NCBI RefSeq assembly: GCF_023073355.1
Contig: NZ_JADPJI010000009.1
Coordinates: 1 to 64,000 of the forward strand
Direction of reading: 5' to 3'
DNA from: Bradyrhizobium sp. 199
Lineage (GTDB): Bacteria > Pseudomonadota > Alphaproteobacteria > Rhizobiales > Xanthobacteraceae
Length of the DNA stretch: 64,000 nt
Shown: positions 1-7,790 of the stretch, in pieces
Layout: every line of letters starts with the position of its first letter
Position numbering within the stretch: the stretch's first letter is position 1
Notes under the pieces: generated by a model
What the model was told of the DNA's origin: nothing
The model's database searches: none
The model's input: the letters and a program-made list of their open reading frames with translations, nothing else
Made by a program: the position numbers and the translations under genes

Positions 1-99
1 CTGCCCGTCCCATCTCGTGCCGACGCTGCCGCGTCCACCGCAAGCCCGGCTCGCGATCAAGACGACCTCGAGATCGCCCCTCTTGGTGAGCCGGGATAG
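1..99 (+). CDS. C-terminal end of an unidentified protein (cut by window edge)
   Basis: Frame 1 is open from the first base to a TAG at 97-99 and encodes about 32 residues ending in an acidic, proline-containing tail (...DQDDLEIAPLGEPG). The beginning lies outside the window and I do not recognise the family. It would converge on the alpha/beta hydrolase gene that ends at 267. The only support is an open frame in GC-rich DNA, which can be open by chance, so this is tentative. Confidence 0.3.
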   Translation: MPVPSRADAAASTASPARDQDDLEIAPLGEPG

Positions 100-186
100 G
101 CGACACATACGTCAAAACCGAATTTCGGTAAAGTGGAATATCTTTGCGCGGGTGGATTGACAGCGGGCGACACAGCCACGAGCGCG

Positions 187-237
187 TAGCCCGGAGGGTG
201 CGCCAGCGTCATCCGGGCGGAAGCTCCGTCCGGGCTA
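187..237. repeat. Short inverted repeat between convergent genes
   Basis: The arms TAGCCCGGA (187-195) and TCCGGGCTA (229-237) are perfect reverse complements around a GC-rich centre. The same right arm recurs alone at 54062-54070, which suggests a dispersed palindromic element rather than a gene-specific terminator. No T-run follows on either strand. Confidence 0.55.
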
Positions 238-266
238 CGGAAGCGGCCGCTTCGCTCCAAAACGCC

Positions 267-1301
267 CTAGTCGGCGGCAGCCTGTGCCGGGAGGATTTTC
301 CCGATCATCGTCTCGATCTCCGCTTTCACGCGCTCCGGCACGGCGTTCTGCACCATGTGGCCGAGATCGGGCAGCACGATCAGCTTTGCATGCGGCACCA
401 TGGCCGCGAAGGGGCGGGCGTGGATGCCGGTCTTTACGGTCTTGTCGGGCTCGCCGGCGATGATCGTGACCGGAGCTTTGATCTCGCCGTAGCGTTCGAC
501 CTGCGCGGCGACCGCTTGCTTCAGCGTCACCAGATCATAGGCATTGGCGATGAATTCGCGCGGACGCAGCAGCAGCGGCGTCGCAGAGTCCTGCACGAAA
601 CCGTCCGGCATCGTCTGCGGCAGGAACACGTTCCGTGCGCCGGCTTCGGCGACGAAATAACCGAGCGGCAGCGTGATGGTGTAGGCGAGCAGCGGGCCGA
701 TCACCGGCGTTGCAATAATCTCGTTGTAGCGGCCAACCCCGCCAGGCCAGGGATGGGTGACGGGCGCGAGCATGACGAGGCCGGCGACGCGGTGGGGATG
801 ATCGATCGCAATCCGGGCGCCGAGCGCGCCGCTCCAGGAATGAACGACGAAGACCGCACGCTCGATCCCGAGCTTATGAAGCGCCTCGTCGATCATCCGA
901 GCCTGGATCTGCGGTGTGGAATCCTGGCGCCGCGCGCGCGTGCTCCAGCCATGGCCGGGACGGTCGACCAGGATGACGCGATGGTCTTTGGCGAGGAGGT
1001 CGCCGAGCGGGCGCCGCATCGCTTCGAGATTGGAGCTCGCGCCGTGCAACATCACGATCGGCAACCCTGCATCGCGCGGGCCGATATCGACGACGTGAAG
1101 CGTCGCCCCATCAACTTTGACCATCCTGCCCTGCGGCGGAAAGGCGCGCTGCACGGCGACGATACCGGCCTGCGTGACCAGCGCCAGCAGAACCAGCGCC
1201 GTCACGACTGACATCACGATCATAAAGAGAATCCGGGAGATCCTGGGCACAGGGCAGTTACGGGTCTGATCGGCGGCGGTTTCGCTCCAACGGCTTGCCA
1301 T
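267..1301 (-). CDS. Membrane-anchored alpha/beta hydrolase
   Basis: Predicted 344-residue alpha/beta-hydrolase-fold enzyme. After a basic N-terminus a hydrophobic segment (about residues 25-50) looks like a signal anchor. The fold is shown by the oxyanion strand with MLHGASSN, the nucleophile elbow VHSWSGA with its Ser, a late acid in AGEPDKT and the catalytic His in DLGHM. This is the full Ser-Asp-His triad. The substrate cannot be read from sequence; esterase, epoxide-hydrolase-like or peroxidase-like relatives all share the scaffold. The start is uncertain: a Met about 26 codons downstream begins directly at the hydrophobic segment and would give a shorter cytoplasmic tail. No partner gene is visible in an operon. 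Confidence 0.8.
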   Translation of the reverse strand: MASRWSETAADQTRNCPVPRISRILFMIVMSVVTALVLLALVTQAGIVAVQRAFPPQGRMVKVDGATLHVVDIGPRDAGLPIVMLHGASSNLEAMRRPLGDLLAKDHRVILVDRPGHGWSTRARRQDSTPQIQARMIDEALHKLGIERAVFVVHSWSGALGARIAIDHPHRVAGLVMLAPVTHPWPGGVGRYNEIIATPVIGPLLAYTITLPLGYFVAEAGARNVFLPQTMPDGFVQDSATPLLLRPREFIANAYDLVTLKQAVAAQVERYGEIKAPVTIIAGEPDKTVKTGIHARPFAAMVPHAKLIVLPDLGHMVQNAVPERVKAEIETMIGKILPAQAAAD

Positions 1302-1553
1302 GCTTCCACCGAGAACGCTGGGGCTGTGGATATGTGCATAATTCGGGAACGTAAAAACTCAATGGAATCAACAGTATTCGGAGAGGACACGCAAGCCTCG
1401 AAACAGCTTCATGCAGCCGTCATCGCGCTTCCATATTATCGCCATGGTCGGTTTGGCCATCTAGGCGCGGGTGGGCGCCGATCCTCCTCGCAGGCCTCAG
1501 GGGAGGTGGGAAAGACCGGCAGAATTGTCCTGGTTTGAACCGGAGGATTTTCA

Positions 1554-1736
1554 ATGAGCTTCAGATCGAACGACACTGCGATCGACGAGATCGTCGCGAG
1601 CTGCAACGGCGACCTGCGCGGTGCCGTGCGGGCGCTGCTCCTGATCAACGAGCATCTCGAGACGGAGCTTGCAAAGGCGTACGCCGCAGCCGCCAATCAC
1701 GGCCTGGTCGAGCGCGGCGGCAGCGTCCTGCACTAA
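1554..1736 (+). CDS. Small conserved-looking hypothetical protein (60 aa)
   Basis: The 60-residue product is mostly helical in character (DEIVASCNGDLRGAVRALLL, then INEHLETELAKAYAAA). A strong ribosome-binding site GGAGG sits 7 bases before the ATG, which is the best evidence that it is translated. I do not recognise a domain. The UBA-like pattern of a short helical bundle with 'CNGDLRGAVRALL' is suggestive but not enough to assign. A dispersed repeat begins inside its stop codon. Confidence 0.6.
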   Translation: MSFRSNDTAIDEIVASCNGDLRGAVRALLLINEHLETELAKAYAAAANHGLVERGGSVLH

Positions 1737-1829
1737 AGCGCGATGCGATCAGGATGAGTCGCCATCGCGCTTCACGTTGTTGTTTAAGCATGTTCTTTTC
1801 GGAAAACCGCTGCGCACTCCGGATCATGC
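1735..1829. repeat. Dispersed palindromic repeat, family A, copy 1
   Basis: About 95 bp that reappears at 42257-42355 with scattered substitutions. It carries two hairpins: an outer AAGCGCGATG / CATCGCGCTT pair in the first half, and a second pair built on GCATG(T/A)TC and GATCATGC around TTTTCGGAAAA. It directly abuts the end of the 60-aa gene, and the other copy also lies next to a gene end. It may act as a 3'-end RNA structure, but it is clearly a repeat family. From memory such elements are abundant in Bradyrhizobium. Confidence 0.85.
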
Positions 1830-1845
1830 ACTGGGTGCAAGCGAG

Positions 1846-2106
1846 TTAGTTCGACCCGTCCTCACCCTTTTCCTCGTCGGGCGTGGGCGCGGGACAGGCG
1901 CGGATCGTCGAACGGGCAAGCCTGGCATCGGCCATGGACTTGTAGGGACCGTCGCCGAACCAGATGTCGCCGATGATGACCGGATTGCTGGTCACGATAT
2001 TGCATTTTCCGGTGGCGCGGTTGCCGACCACCCAGAACAGCCCGTCGGCGAAGCTCGACGTTCCCGACGCGAGCAGCAATACAGCTACAAAGATCAAACG
2101 CTTCAT
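1846..2106 (-). CDS. Small exported hypothetical protein
   Basis: An 86-residue product starting at MKRLIFVAVLLLASG, a typical signal peptide with probable cleavage after SFA. The start is chosen because AGGAGC lies 8 bases before it; a Met 6 codons upstream has no such site. The mature part is small, with one Cys pair (CNIV and RACPAP) that could form a disulfide in the periplasm, and ends in an acidic tail. The segment 'YKSMADARLARS' suggests a short periplasmic domain, but I do not recognise a named family. Confidence 0.65.
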   Translation of the reverse strand: MKRLIFVAVLLLASGTSSFADGLFWVVGNRATGKCNIVTSNPVIIGDIWFGDGPYKSMADARLARSTIRACPAPTPDEEKGEDGSN

Positions 2107-2231
2107 GGCTTTCGCTCCTGCCATGCAGGTAGGCCTGCGGCGGCATCGGCAACAGGACGCAAGACGCCGCGCTTCCGATCGTGGTTAATCCGCGTAGGTC
2201 CGCATCGCTCGGAAGATGATCAAACTATCCG

Positions 2232-2870
2232 CTAGATGTCGCGGCCTTCGACCTTCTCGGTCAGCGCCTTGACTTGATCGGGGATCTTGTCGAGGTGCGG
2301 ATTGACGGCGAGCGCCTTGCGATAGGCCTCGAGCGCGCGCTTCTCGTCACCGACCTCCTGCATGATCATGCCGAGGCCCGCGAGCGCGCCGAAATGGCGC
2401 GGCTCCCGCATCAGCACCTGCTGGATATCGGCGAGGGAACGGCCGTAGTCGTTCTGCATGTAATAAAGCGTCGCGCGCCGGTTCCAGGCTTCGATGTAGT
2501 CAGGCCTGAGCTTGATGACCGAATCCAGCAGCTTGATCGCCACTTCGATCTTCTTCGCGTCGACCGCGGTCTTGGCGCGCGCCATCAGCAGCGCCGCGGT
2601 GTCGCTCGGGGTCTGGAGCCAGACCGCCCAGATCCGCGCCTCGACATGCTTGGCGCTCACCTCGTCGGGCGCGGCCTTCAACGCGCCGAACAGGAAGTCG
2701 AGATTCTTGGTGCGATCGACCTTCGGCAGCTTGGACGGCGCCTCGGGGAGCTTCTTCTGTTTGCCGGGTGGATCAACCTGCTGGGCCAGAGCTGGAGCGA
2801 GGCCAGCACTTCCCAGCACAACGGCCAGACACAGGGTGCGCGCAAAAGAGAATCTCAAAGCCATGGCCAA
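2232..2870 (-). CDS. Periplasmic tetratricopeptide-repeat protein
   Basis: 212 residues. An N-terminal signal peptide ends near APALAQ. A Pro/Lys-rich linker follows, then an alpha-helical region with at least two clear TPR units (around residues 125-195: 'EAWNRRATLYYMQNDYGRSLADIQQVL' and 'GALAGLGMIMQEVGDEKRALEAYRKAL', quoted here as neighbouring motifs). TPR proteins act as protein-binding scaffolds, and this one is expected in the periplasm. The gene lies downstream of rpmJ on the same strand, separated by a hairpin, so it probably has its own promoter. No partner can be named from context. Confidence 0.8.
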   Translation of the reverse strand: MAMALRFSFARTLCLAVVLGSAGLAPALAQQVDPPGKQKKLPEAPSKLPKVDRTKNLDFLFGALKAAPDEVSAKHVEARIWAVWLQTPSDTAALLMARAKTAVDAKKIEVAIKLLDSVIKLRPDYIEAWNRRATLYYMQNDYGRSLADIQQVLMREPRHFGALAGLGMIMQEVGDEKRALEAYRKALAVNPHLDKIPDQVKALTEKVEGRDI

Positions 2871-2885
2871 GTGTAAACGCGCAAA

Positions 2886-2909
2886 GCCGCCCTTGCAAAG
2901 CAGGGCGGC
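2886..2909 (-). terminator. Hairpin between rpmJ and the TPR gene
   Basis: A perfect 8-bp stem GCCGCCCT/AGGGCGGC around an 8-nt loop, followed on the minus strand by TTTGCG. The T-run is short, so this is a plausible but weak intrinsic terminator for rpmJ. Confidence 0.5.
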
Positions 2910-2982
2910 GTCAAACTCGTGTGAGACCGTGGTCTTTCGGGAACGCGCGAGGCGACCGCGAGGGCGAGATCAGCCCCTCAGA

Positions 2983-3108
2983 TCAGCCCTGGCGAGCCTT
3001 GAAGCGGCGCTGCACCTTGTTGATCACATAGACCCGGCCCTTGCGGCGGACCAGGCGGTTGGCGCGATGGCGACCGCGCAGTGATTTCAGCGAGTTACGG
3101 ACCTTCAT
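2983..3108 (-). CDS. rpmJ: 50S ribosomal protein L36 (C-minus type)
   Basis: A 41-codon gene read directly from the minus strand: it begins MKVRNSLKSLRGRHRANR, continues with RKGRVYVINK and ends FKARQG before TGA. This is the alphaproteobacterial form of bacterial L36, a small, very basic component of the large ribosomal subunit. It lacks the four zinc-binding residues (Cys3-His) of the classical C-plus L36, so it is the zinc-independent type. The gene is solitary, as is common for this paralog in alphaproteobacteria. It is followed by the hairpin at 2886-2909. Confidence 0.93.
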   Translation of the reverse strand: MKVRNSLKSLRGRHRANRLVRRKGRVYVINKVQRRFKARQG

Positions 3109-3373
3109 GGCAGAATCCTGAACGTTCGAAAGGCCGTGTTCGGCACTACCGTTTCGGCACGCGCGAATGTGGCAAAATGATATTTTTCCCGCTGGCGGAC
3201 GACCGCCCGGGACGGGGCGGTTCTTAAGGCATGGCGGGAGGGGCTGTCAATGTTAACTGCCGCCTTCCGAACCCGCAATTTGCGAAAACAACCCCATGCA
3301 CAGTAGAACCGGCCGGATCGGCCTGATTTATTCGCGGGGGTTCAAGGCGGTCAACGACGCCTTGCCAAATTCG

Positions 3374-3386
3374 TTATATCATATAA
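3374..3386. promoter_or_regulatory. AT-rich palindrome, candidate operator
   Basis: TTATATCATATAA is a 13-bp palindrome with one central base, standing out in GC-rich DNA 30 bp upstream of the amidohydrolase start. It may overlap the promoter and be bound by a GntR- or MarR-type repressor, but no regulator gene is adjacent. This stretch (3109-3416) otherwise holds only the upstream region of rpmJ. Confidence 0.4.
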
Positions 3387-3416
3387 TCAATTCGGCAACC
3401 CGTCGGGAGGACACCC

Positions 3417-4301
3417 ATGCCGAAGCTGAAGCTGCCCAATATCGACGATGTCGTCGCCATCGACATCCACACCCATGCCGAGGAGCCCTGCGGCACCCAT
3501 CCCGACGACGGCTATGACGATTTTCAGGCGCAGATGGCCGACTATTTCAAGTCGCCGCACAAGCATCCGCCGACCGTGCCGGAGACTGCGGCCTACTATC
3601 GCTCCAAGAACATCGCGGCCGTAATCTTCCCGGTCGACGCCGAGCGCGAGACCGGCTTCCGCCGCTACAAGAATGAAGAGATGCTGGAGATCGCCTCCGA
3701 CCATCTCGACGTCCTGATCCCCTTCGTCTCGATCGACCCGCACAAGGGCAAGCTCGGCGTGCGCGAGGCGCGCAAGCTGATCGAGGAATACGGGGTGCGC
3801 GGCTTCAAATTCCACCCGACCATGCAGGGCTTTTACGCCAACGACCGCATGGCCTATCCGCTCTATGAAGAGATCAACAATGGCGGCGCGATCGCGCTGT
3901 TTCACACCGGCCAGACCGGCGTCGGCTCCGGCATGCCCGGCGGCATGGGCATGCGGCTGAAATACTCCAACCCGATGTACATGGACGATGTCGCGGCCGA
4001 CTTCCCCGACCTCAAGATCATCCTCGCCCACCCCTCCTTCCCCTGGCAGGAGGAAGCGCTGTCGGTCGCGACCCACAAGCCGAACGTCTATATCGACCTC
4101 TCGGGCTGGTCGCCAAAGTACTTCCCGCCGATCCTGGTGCGCTACATCAACTCGATTCTTCAGGACAAGATGCTGTTCGGATCGGACTGGCCGGTGATCA
4201 CCCCCGACCGCTGGCTGTCGGACTTTGCCAAAATCGAGATCCGCGACGAGATCCGGCCGAAGGTGCTCAAGGCCAACGCACGCAAGCTGCTGGGAATCTA
4301 G
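3417..4301 (+). CDS. Amidohydrolase-2 family metal-dependent hydrolase
   Basis: 294 residues, the usual size for single-domain amidohydrolase-2 (ACMSD-like) TIM-barrel enzymes. Metal ligands are visible in order: DIHTHAEE after strand 1, FKFHPTMQ mid-barrel, ILAHPSFPW, and the final GSDWPVIT with the catalytic Asp. A strong GGGAGGA site precedes the ATG. Relatives decarboxylate or hydrolyse aromatic-derived or beta-keto intermediates; some Bradyrhizobium/Rhodopseudomonas homologs are named 4-hydroxyphenyl-beta-ketoacyl-CoA hydrolase, but nothing here tests that. No pathway genes sit beside it. Confidence 0.85.
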   Translation: MPKLKLPNIDDVVAIDIHTHAEEPCGTHPDDGYDDFQAQMADYFKSPHKHPPTVPETAAYYRSKNIAAVIFPVDAERETGFRRYKNEEMLEIASDHLDVLIPFVSIDPHKGKLGVREARKLIEEYGVRGFKFHPTMQGFYANDRMAYPLYEEINNGGAIALFHTGQTGVGSGMPGGMGMRLKYSNPMYMDDVAADFPDLKIILAHPSFPWQEEALSVATHKPNVYIDLSGWSPKYFPPILVRYINSILQDKMLFGSDWPVITPDRWLSDFAKIEIRDEIRPKVLKANARKLLGI

Positions 4302-4360
4302 TCGCGTATTTGTCAGCGCATCGAGGGCTTCGGATTGCCGAAGCCCTCATGCTCAAAGCC

Positions 4361-5095
4361 TCAGACTTGCGCGAGACCTCCATCGACGAAGACCTCGCCG
4401 CCGGTCATGAAGCTGCTGTCCGAGGACGCCAGGAACGCGGCCACCGCACCGGTCTCAGCGGGGTCGCCGACGCGCCCTATGGGCGTCATGCTCCCAAGCG
4501 CATCAAATGCCTTCTCGCCGACGATCTCCAGCGCCAGCTCGGTTTTGGTCGGTCCCGGCGACAGCACATTGACGCGGATGCCGGTGCCGCGCAGGTCCTG
4601 CGCCCAGCTGCGCGCCAGATTGCGGATCGCGGCCTTGGTCGCGCTGTAGATGCTGAATTGCGGCGTCCCCATTACCCCCGTGCTCGAACCCGTCAGGATG
4701 ATCGACGAGCCTTCTCTCATCAGAGGCAGGGCCTTCTGCACTGAAAACACCAGTCCTTTCACATTGACGTCGAAGATATGATCGTAATGCTCGACCGTGA
4801 TCTCGCCGAGCGGCGCGAACAATCCGGTGCCGGCATTGGCGAACAGAATGTCGAGTCCGCCACGTTCGGCTTTCACCGCGGCATACAGCCGATCGAGGTC
4901 GGACAATTCCGTCACCGAGCCCCTGACTGCGCGCGCCGAGGGACCCAGTTTCGCAACGGCGGCGTCGAGCGGCTCCTGCCGCCTCCCGAAGAGATAGACG
5001 AATGCGCCTTCGTCGACGAACCGTTTTGCGGCTCCAAATCCGATGCCGGTTCCGCCGCCGGTCACCACTGCCGTCTTGCCTTGTAGTCTGCTCAT
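4361..5095 (-). CDS. Short-chain dehydrogenase/reductase
   Basis: A classical SDR of 244 residues starting at MSRLQGKTAVVTG, chosen because AAGGAG lies 6 bases upstream. Rossmann glycine motif TGGGTGIG, NAG motif (FANAGTG), catalytic Ser in LTGSSTGVMG, and YSATK supplying Tyr and Lys are all present. 'LFGRRQE' after beta-2 has basic residues that favour NADP(H). The C-terminal FMTGGEVFVDGG is typical. It is transcribed divergently from the HxlR regulator at 5180, a frequent pairing in which the regulator controls the reductase in response to a reactive carbonyl or aromatic compound. The substrate is not assignable. Confidence 0.88.
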   Translation of the reverse strand: MSRLQGKTAVVTGGGTGIGFGAAKRFVDEGAFVYLFGRRQEPLDAAVAKLGPSARAVRGSVTELSDLDRLYAAVKAERGGLDILFANAGTGLFAPLGEITVEHYDHIFDVNVKGLVFSVQKALPLMREGSSIILTGSSTGVMGTPQFSIYSATKAAIRNLARSWAQDLRGTGIRVNVLSPGPTKTELALEIVGEKAFDALGSMTPIGRVGDPAETGAVAAFLASSDSSFMTGGEVFVDGGLAQV

Positions 5096-5155
5096 GATGT
5101 GCTCCTTCACTGAGGTTGCACACAGCTGGCGGCGTACCCACCTATCGACAAGTAT

Positions 5156-5173
5156 GCACCTTTTGGTAAGTGC
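5156..5173. promoter_or_regulatory. Candidate HxlR operator
   Basis: In the 84-bp divergent gap, GCACC-TTTT-GGTAAGTGC forms an imperfect inverted repeat only 6 bp before the HxlR start codon. It also reads as two loosely repeated AAGT(AT)GC half-sites. HxlR proteins commonly bind such sites between themselves and a divergent oxidoreductase gene, so autoregulation plus SDR control is likely. Confidence 0.45.
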
Positions 5174-5179
5174 CTAAAA

Positions 5180-5614
5180 ATGTCAGATCCAGCCTATCCG
5201 CCGACGCAGTCTCCACCGAATGTCCAGCGTTGCACGCCGACTTTGCCCGGCTTCACCTGCGGCTTAGATGCCACCTTGCGGGTCATCGCCGGCAAGTGGA
5301 AGCCGCTGATCCTGTACTTCCTCGCCCAGGACGGCCCGAGCCGCTACGGCGAACTCCGGCGCGCCATGCGCGACGTCAGCGACAAGATGCTGATCCAGCA
5401 ACTCAAGGAATTGGAGGCCGACGGTCTCGTGAAGCGGACCGATTACAAGGAGGTGCCGCCGCGGGTGGATTATAGCCTCACGCCTTTGGGCCACAGCCTG
5501 GGCGAAGCGCTGGTGCCACTGTGCACGTGGGGCACGGAGCACATGGCTGAGGTCACTCGGGTGTTCGCCGAGCGGGCGACCTGGGCGCGGCGAGAACGTC
5601 GGCCGACTGTCTGA
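5180..5614 (+). CDS. HxlR-family winged-helix transcriptional regulator
   Basis: 144 residues. The HxlR domain (about residues 24-115) shows the family N-terminal Cys (FTCGLDATLRVIAGKWKPLIL), the recognition region YGELRRAM.DVSDKMLIQQLKELEADGL and the wing VPPRVDYSLTPLG. Family members often use a Cys near this position to sense electrophiles or redox state. It faces the SDR gene at 4361-5095. There is no obvious Shine-Dalgarno before the ATG, so the message may be leaderless or weakly translated. A 54-bp stretch inside it (5330-5383) has a close copy in the degenerate region at 9067. Confidence 0.9.
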   Translation: MSDPAYPPTQSPPNVQRCTPTLPGFTCGLDATLRVIAGKWKPLILYFLAQDGPSRYGELRRAMRDVSDKMLIQQLKELEADGLVKRTDYKEVPPRVDYSLTPLGHSLGEALVPLCTWGTEHMAEVTRVFAERATWARRERRPTV

Positions 5615-5784
5615 CTTGCGCTGCTCTTCGTCTGGAATATCCGGCGGAGCACATCAATCATTTCGCTGCCTCACAAGCAGCGTCGCTCAGGGACGCTCGC
5701 TGTTCGCGCAGGCTCTTAGCGACGCGATCCATAGGAACGATCACGGCGATAAAGCGCTAGTCCTCGATCAGATAGGAGGCAGCC

Positions 5785-6126
5785 TTGGATCGTAAGGAAC
5801 ATTCCGCAGCTGGATCGCAATACGCTAACACCGCCGAGGTGCGGGGATCAGATGAAGTATTGCTTCCCGGGATCGCAGGTCGAGAAGATGATCTTGGCGC
5901 TGATCCGGCTTCGCCCTCCGCCGCAGACGTGGACAAACCTGTCGGCGCGCGGCCGAGGAGCGAGGTGACCGGGCGGCATCAGCCGGGCATGGGAGCAAAC
6001 GAGACGACCGACGGACTGAGCGAGACGGAAGAAGACGTTCGCGCGGCGGCCGAGGACGAGACTGATGTCGACGACTCGGACGATCCAGTGTTCGACCGGG
6101 CCGAATCGATGCCCAAAATCATCTGA
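5785..6126 (+). CDS. Acidic hypothetical protein (113 aa)
   Basis: An ORF starting at TTG, 7 bases after a strong AGGAGG, which is why this start is used. The product is highly acidic, with a low-complexity Glu/Asp run near its end (EDVRAAAEDETDVDDSDD), and looks disordered. No domain is recognised. It is followed 12 bp later by the DUF2934 gene, so the two may be co-transcribed. Confidence 0.55.
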   Translation: MDRKEHSAAGSQYANTAEVRGSDEVLLPGIAGREDDLGADPASPSAADVDKPVGARPRSEVTGRHQPGMGANETTDGLSETEEDVRAAAEDETDVDDSDDPVFDRAESMPKII

Positions 6127-6138
6127 AGCGGACGCCGC

Positions 6139-6396
6139 ATGACTGATCTGGAGCAGAGAATACGCGAGCGGGCCCATCGTATGTGGCTGGACGAGGGGCA
6201 ACCGGAAGGAAAGGCCGAAGCGCATTGGGAACTGGCGCGGTTGGCAATCGCATTCGAGGACGCGAAGCCGCAGATGCAGAAACCGGTCACAAACGAAACC
6301 ACCGAGCCGGTGGAGGCCTTGGTGAACCAAGGTGAGTTTCCAACTCTCACCGACCAGGGGGAGCAGCATATTCCCGGCGAAATCGCGCGCGAGTAG
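6139..6396 (+). CDS. DUF2934 domain protein
   Basis: 85 residues. The N-terminal 40 match the DUF2934 pattern: an initial RIRERAHRMWLDEGQPEGKA stretch, then EAHWELARLAI. The remaining half is a variable, acidic tail. The function of DUF2934 is unknown; it is frequent in rhizobia in short proteins near stress or symbiosis genes. It is likely in an operon with the acidic ORF at 5785. Confidence 0.75.
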   Translation: MTDLEQRIRERAHRMWLDEGQPEGKAEAHWELARLAIAFEDAKPQMQKPVTNETTEPVEALVNQGEFPTLTDQGEQHIPGEIARE

Positions 6397-6503
6397 CGCC
6401 GGGTGACGGGCGCCCTGCGCCGGCAGGCCCTGCTTGCACTTCAGCGCATGCAGACTCGCCTCTCCTCAAATCTTTGGAATGAAGACCAAACGGCTCCAAG
6501 ACA

Positions 6504-7469
6504 ATGGCCCGCTTCGGATATCACGTTTCGCACGAGCAATTTGCGCCGGCTGATCTGCTCCGGTGGACCAAGCTGGCTGAGGAGGCAGGCTTCGAGTGTG
6601 CCATGTCATCCGACCATTTTCATCCGTGGAGCGAGCGACAGGGGCAATCGGGATTTGCATGGTCTTGGCTCGGTGCTGCAATGGAAGCAACCAGCCTGGA
6701 CTTCGGGATCATTACGGCACCTGGTTATCGTTATCATCCTGCTGTGATCGCACAGGGTGCGGCGACACTCGGGCAGATGTATCCGGGGCGCCTTTGGTTA
6801 GCCCTCGGCAGCGGCGAGGCAATCAACGAATCCATCACCGGCATGCCGTGGCCCGAGAAGCAGGAGCGCAATGCACGCCTTCTCGAGTGTGTAGAGATCA
6901 TCAGGGAGCTCCTCGCAGGCGAGACTGTCACACATCGCGGCCGGGTGAACGTCGTCGAGGCAAAGCTCTACACCCGCCCGGAGGAGCCGGTCATGCTGGT
7001 CGGCGCGGCCGTGACCGAGAAGACAGCAGAGTGGCTCGGCGGCTGGGCCGACGCTCTCATCACCGTTCAGGCGGAGCCAGAGCAACTTACCAGGATCATA
7101 GAGGCTTTCTGTCGAGGAGGCGGGGCCGGTAAGCCCATCATCCTGCAAATGGCACTGTCCTGGGCTCCGACCGAAGAGGAGGCTGAAGCCGAGGCCTTAC
7201 ACCAATGGGCTTCAAATGCCGTCGGCGGAGAGGTGAATTGGGACCTTCGTCGACCACAGGATTTCGACAAGGTAGCCCGCCTGCTCAAGGGCGAGGACAT
7301 CCGTCAATCAGTCCTGGTGTCCGCAGACCTGGGACGCCACCGAGCTTGGCTTGCCCAGTACGCAGAAATGGGATTCGCCGAGATCCATCTCCACCAAGTG
7401 GGGCGACGGCAATTGAGCTTCATTGAGGCCTTCGCCGAGCAGGTTCTCCCAGCCGTCAGGGAGAAATGA
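6504..7469 (+). CDS. LLM-class flavin-dependent oxidoreductase (non-F420 type)
   Basis: 321-residue bacterial-luciferase-like TIM-barrel protein. N-terminal MARFGYHVSHEQFAP, 'SSDHFHPW', 'GIITAPGYRYHPAVIAQGAATL', and LALGSGEAINE match the TIGR03885 type (probable non-F420 flavinoid oxidoreductase), found in organisms that do not make F420. Reaction and substrate are unknown. It lies in an accessory-looking region with no clear operon partner. Confidence 0.82.
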   Translation: MARFGYHVSHEQFAPADLLRWTKLAEEAGFECAMSSDHFHPWSERQGQSGFAWSWLGAAMEATSLDFGIITAPGYRYHPAVIAQGAATLGQMYPGRLWLALGSGEAINESITGMPWPEKQERNARLLECVEIIRELLAGETVTHRGRVNVVEAKLYTRPEEPVMLVGAAVTEKTAEWLGGWADALITVQAEPEQLTRIIEAFCRGGGAGKPIILQMALSWAPTEEEAEAEALHQWASNAVGGEVNWDLRRPQDFDKVARLLKGEDIRQSVLVSADLGRHRAWLAQYAEMGFAEIHLHQVGRRQLSFIEAFAEQVLPAVREK

Positions 7470-7621
7470 CGAAGTGCTGAAGAGGGTGGCCGCGGCCGCG
7501 AGGCGAACGTTCCAATCCGACAATAGGAGCTGCTCAGCAAAGCTCGGGGTCACTGTGCGAGTCTCAGAGCAGCGACTTAGGAAACGGCGGATCGATGCTC
7601 AGGTGGGGAAGGAAATCGGAG

Positions 7622-7759
7622 GCGCTTCCCTTGGTCGCAAATCTTTCCCGTAACCAAGAACGTTTTCGGGGAGACCAGTATCTGATCGCGGGCAAAGGTC
7701 TCGTCATCGTGGATCAGCACGCCCAGCGCGTGGCCGCCATCATCGCCAACGTGCGCTGA
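7622..7759 (+). pseudogene. Possible 3' remnant of a small exported-protein gene
   Basis: An open frame ending at TGA 7757-7759 translates to a segment containing GDQYLIAGKGLVIVDQHAQR and VAAIIANVR. This resembles the last repeat of DUF1236-like rhizobial exported proteins (pattern Y..V...LVLVD...R.V..I). No start or signal peptide is visible upstream, so it looks like a truncated leftover. The rest of 7470-7790 shows no convincing gene. Confidence 0.3.
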
Positions 7760-7790
7760 GAGCCCTTTTGTTGCATCCGGCAGACCATCC

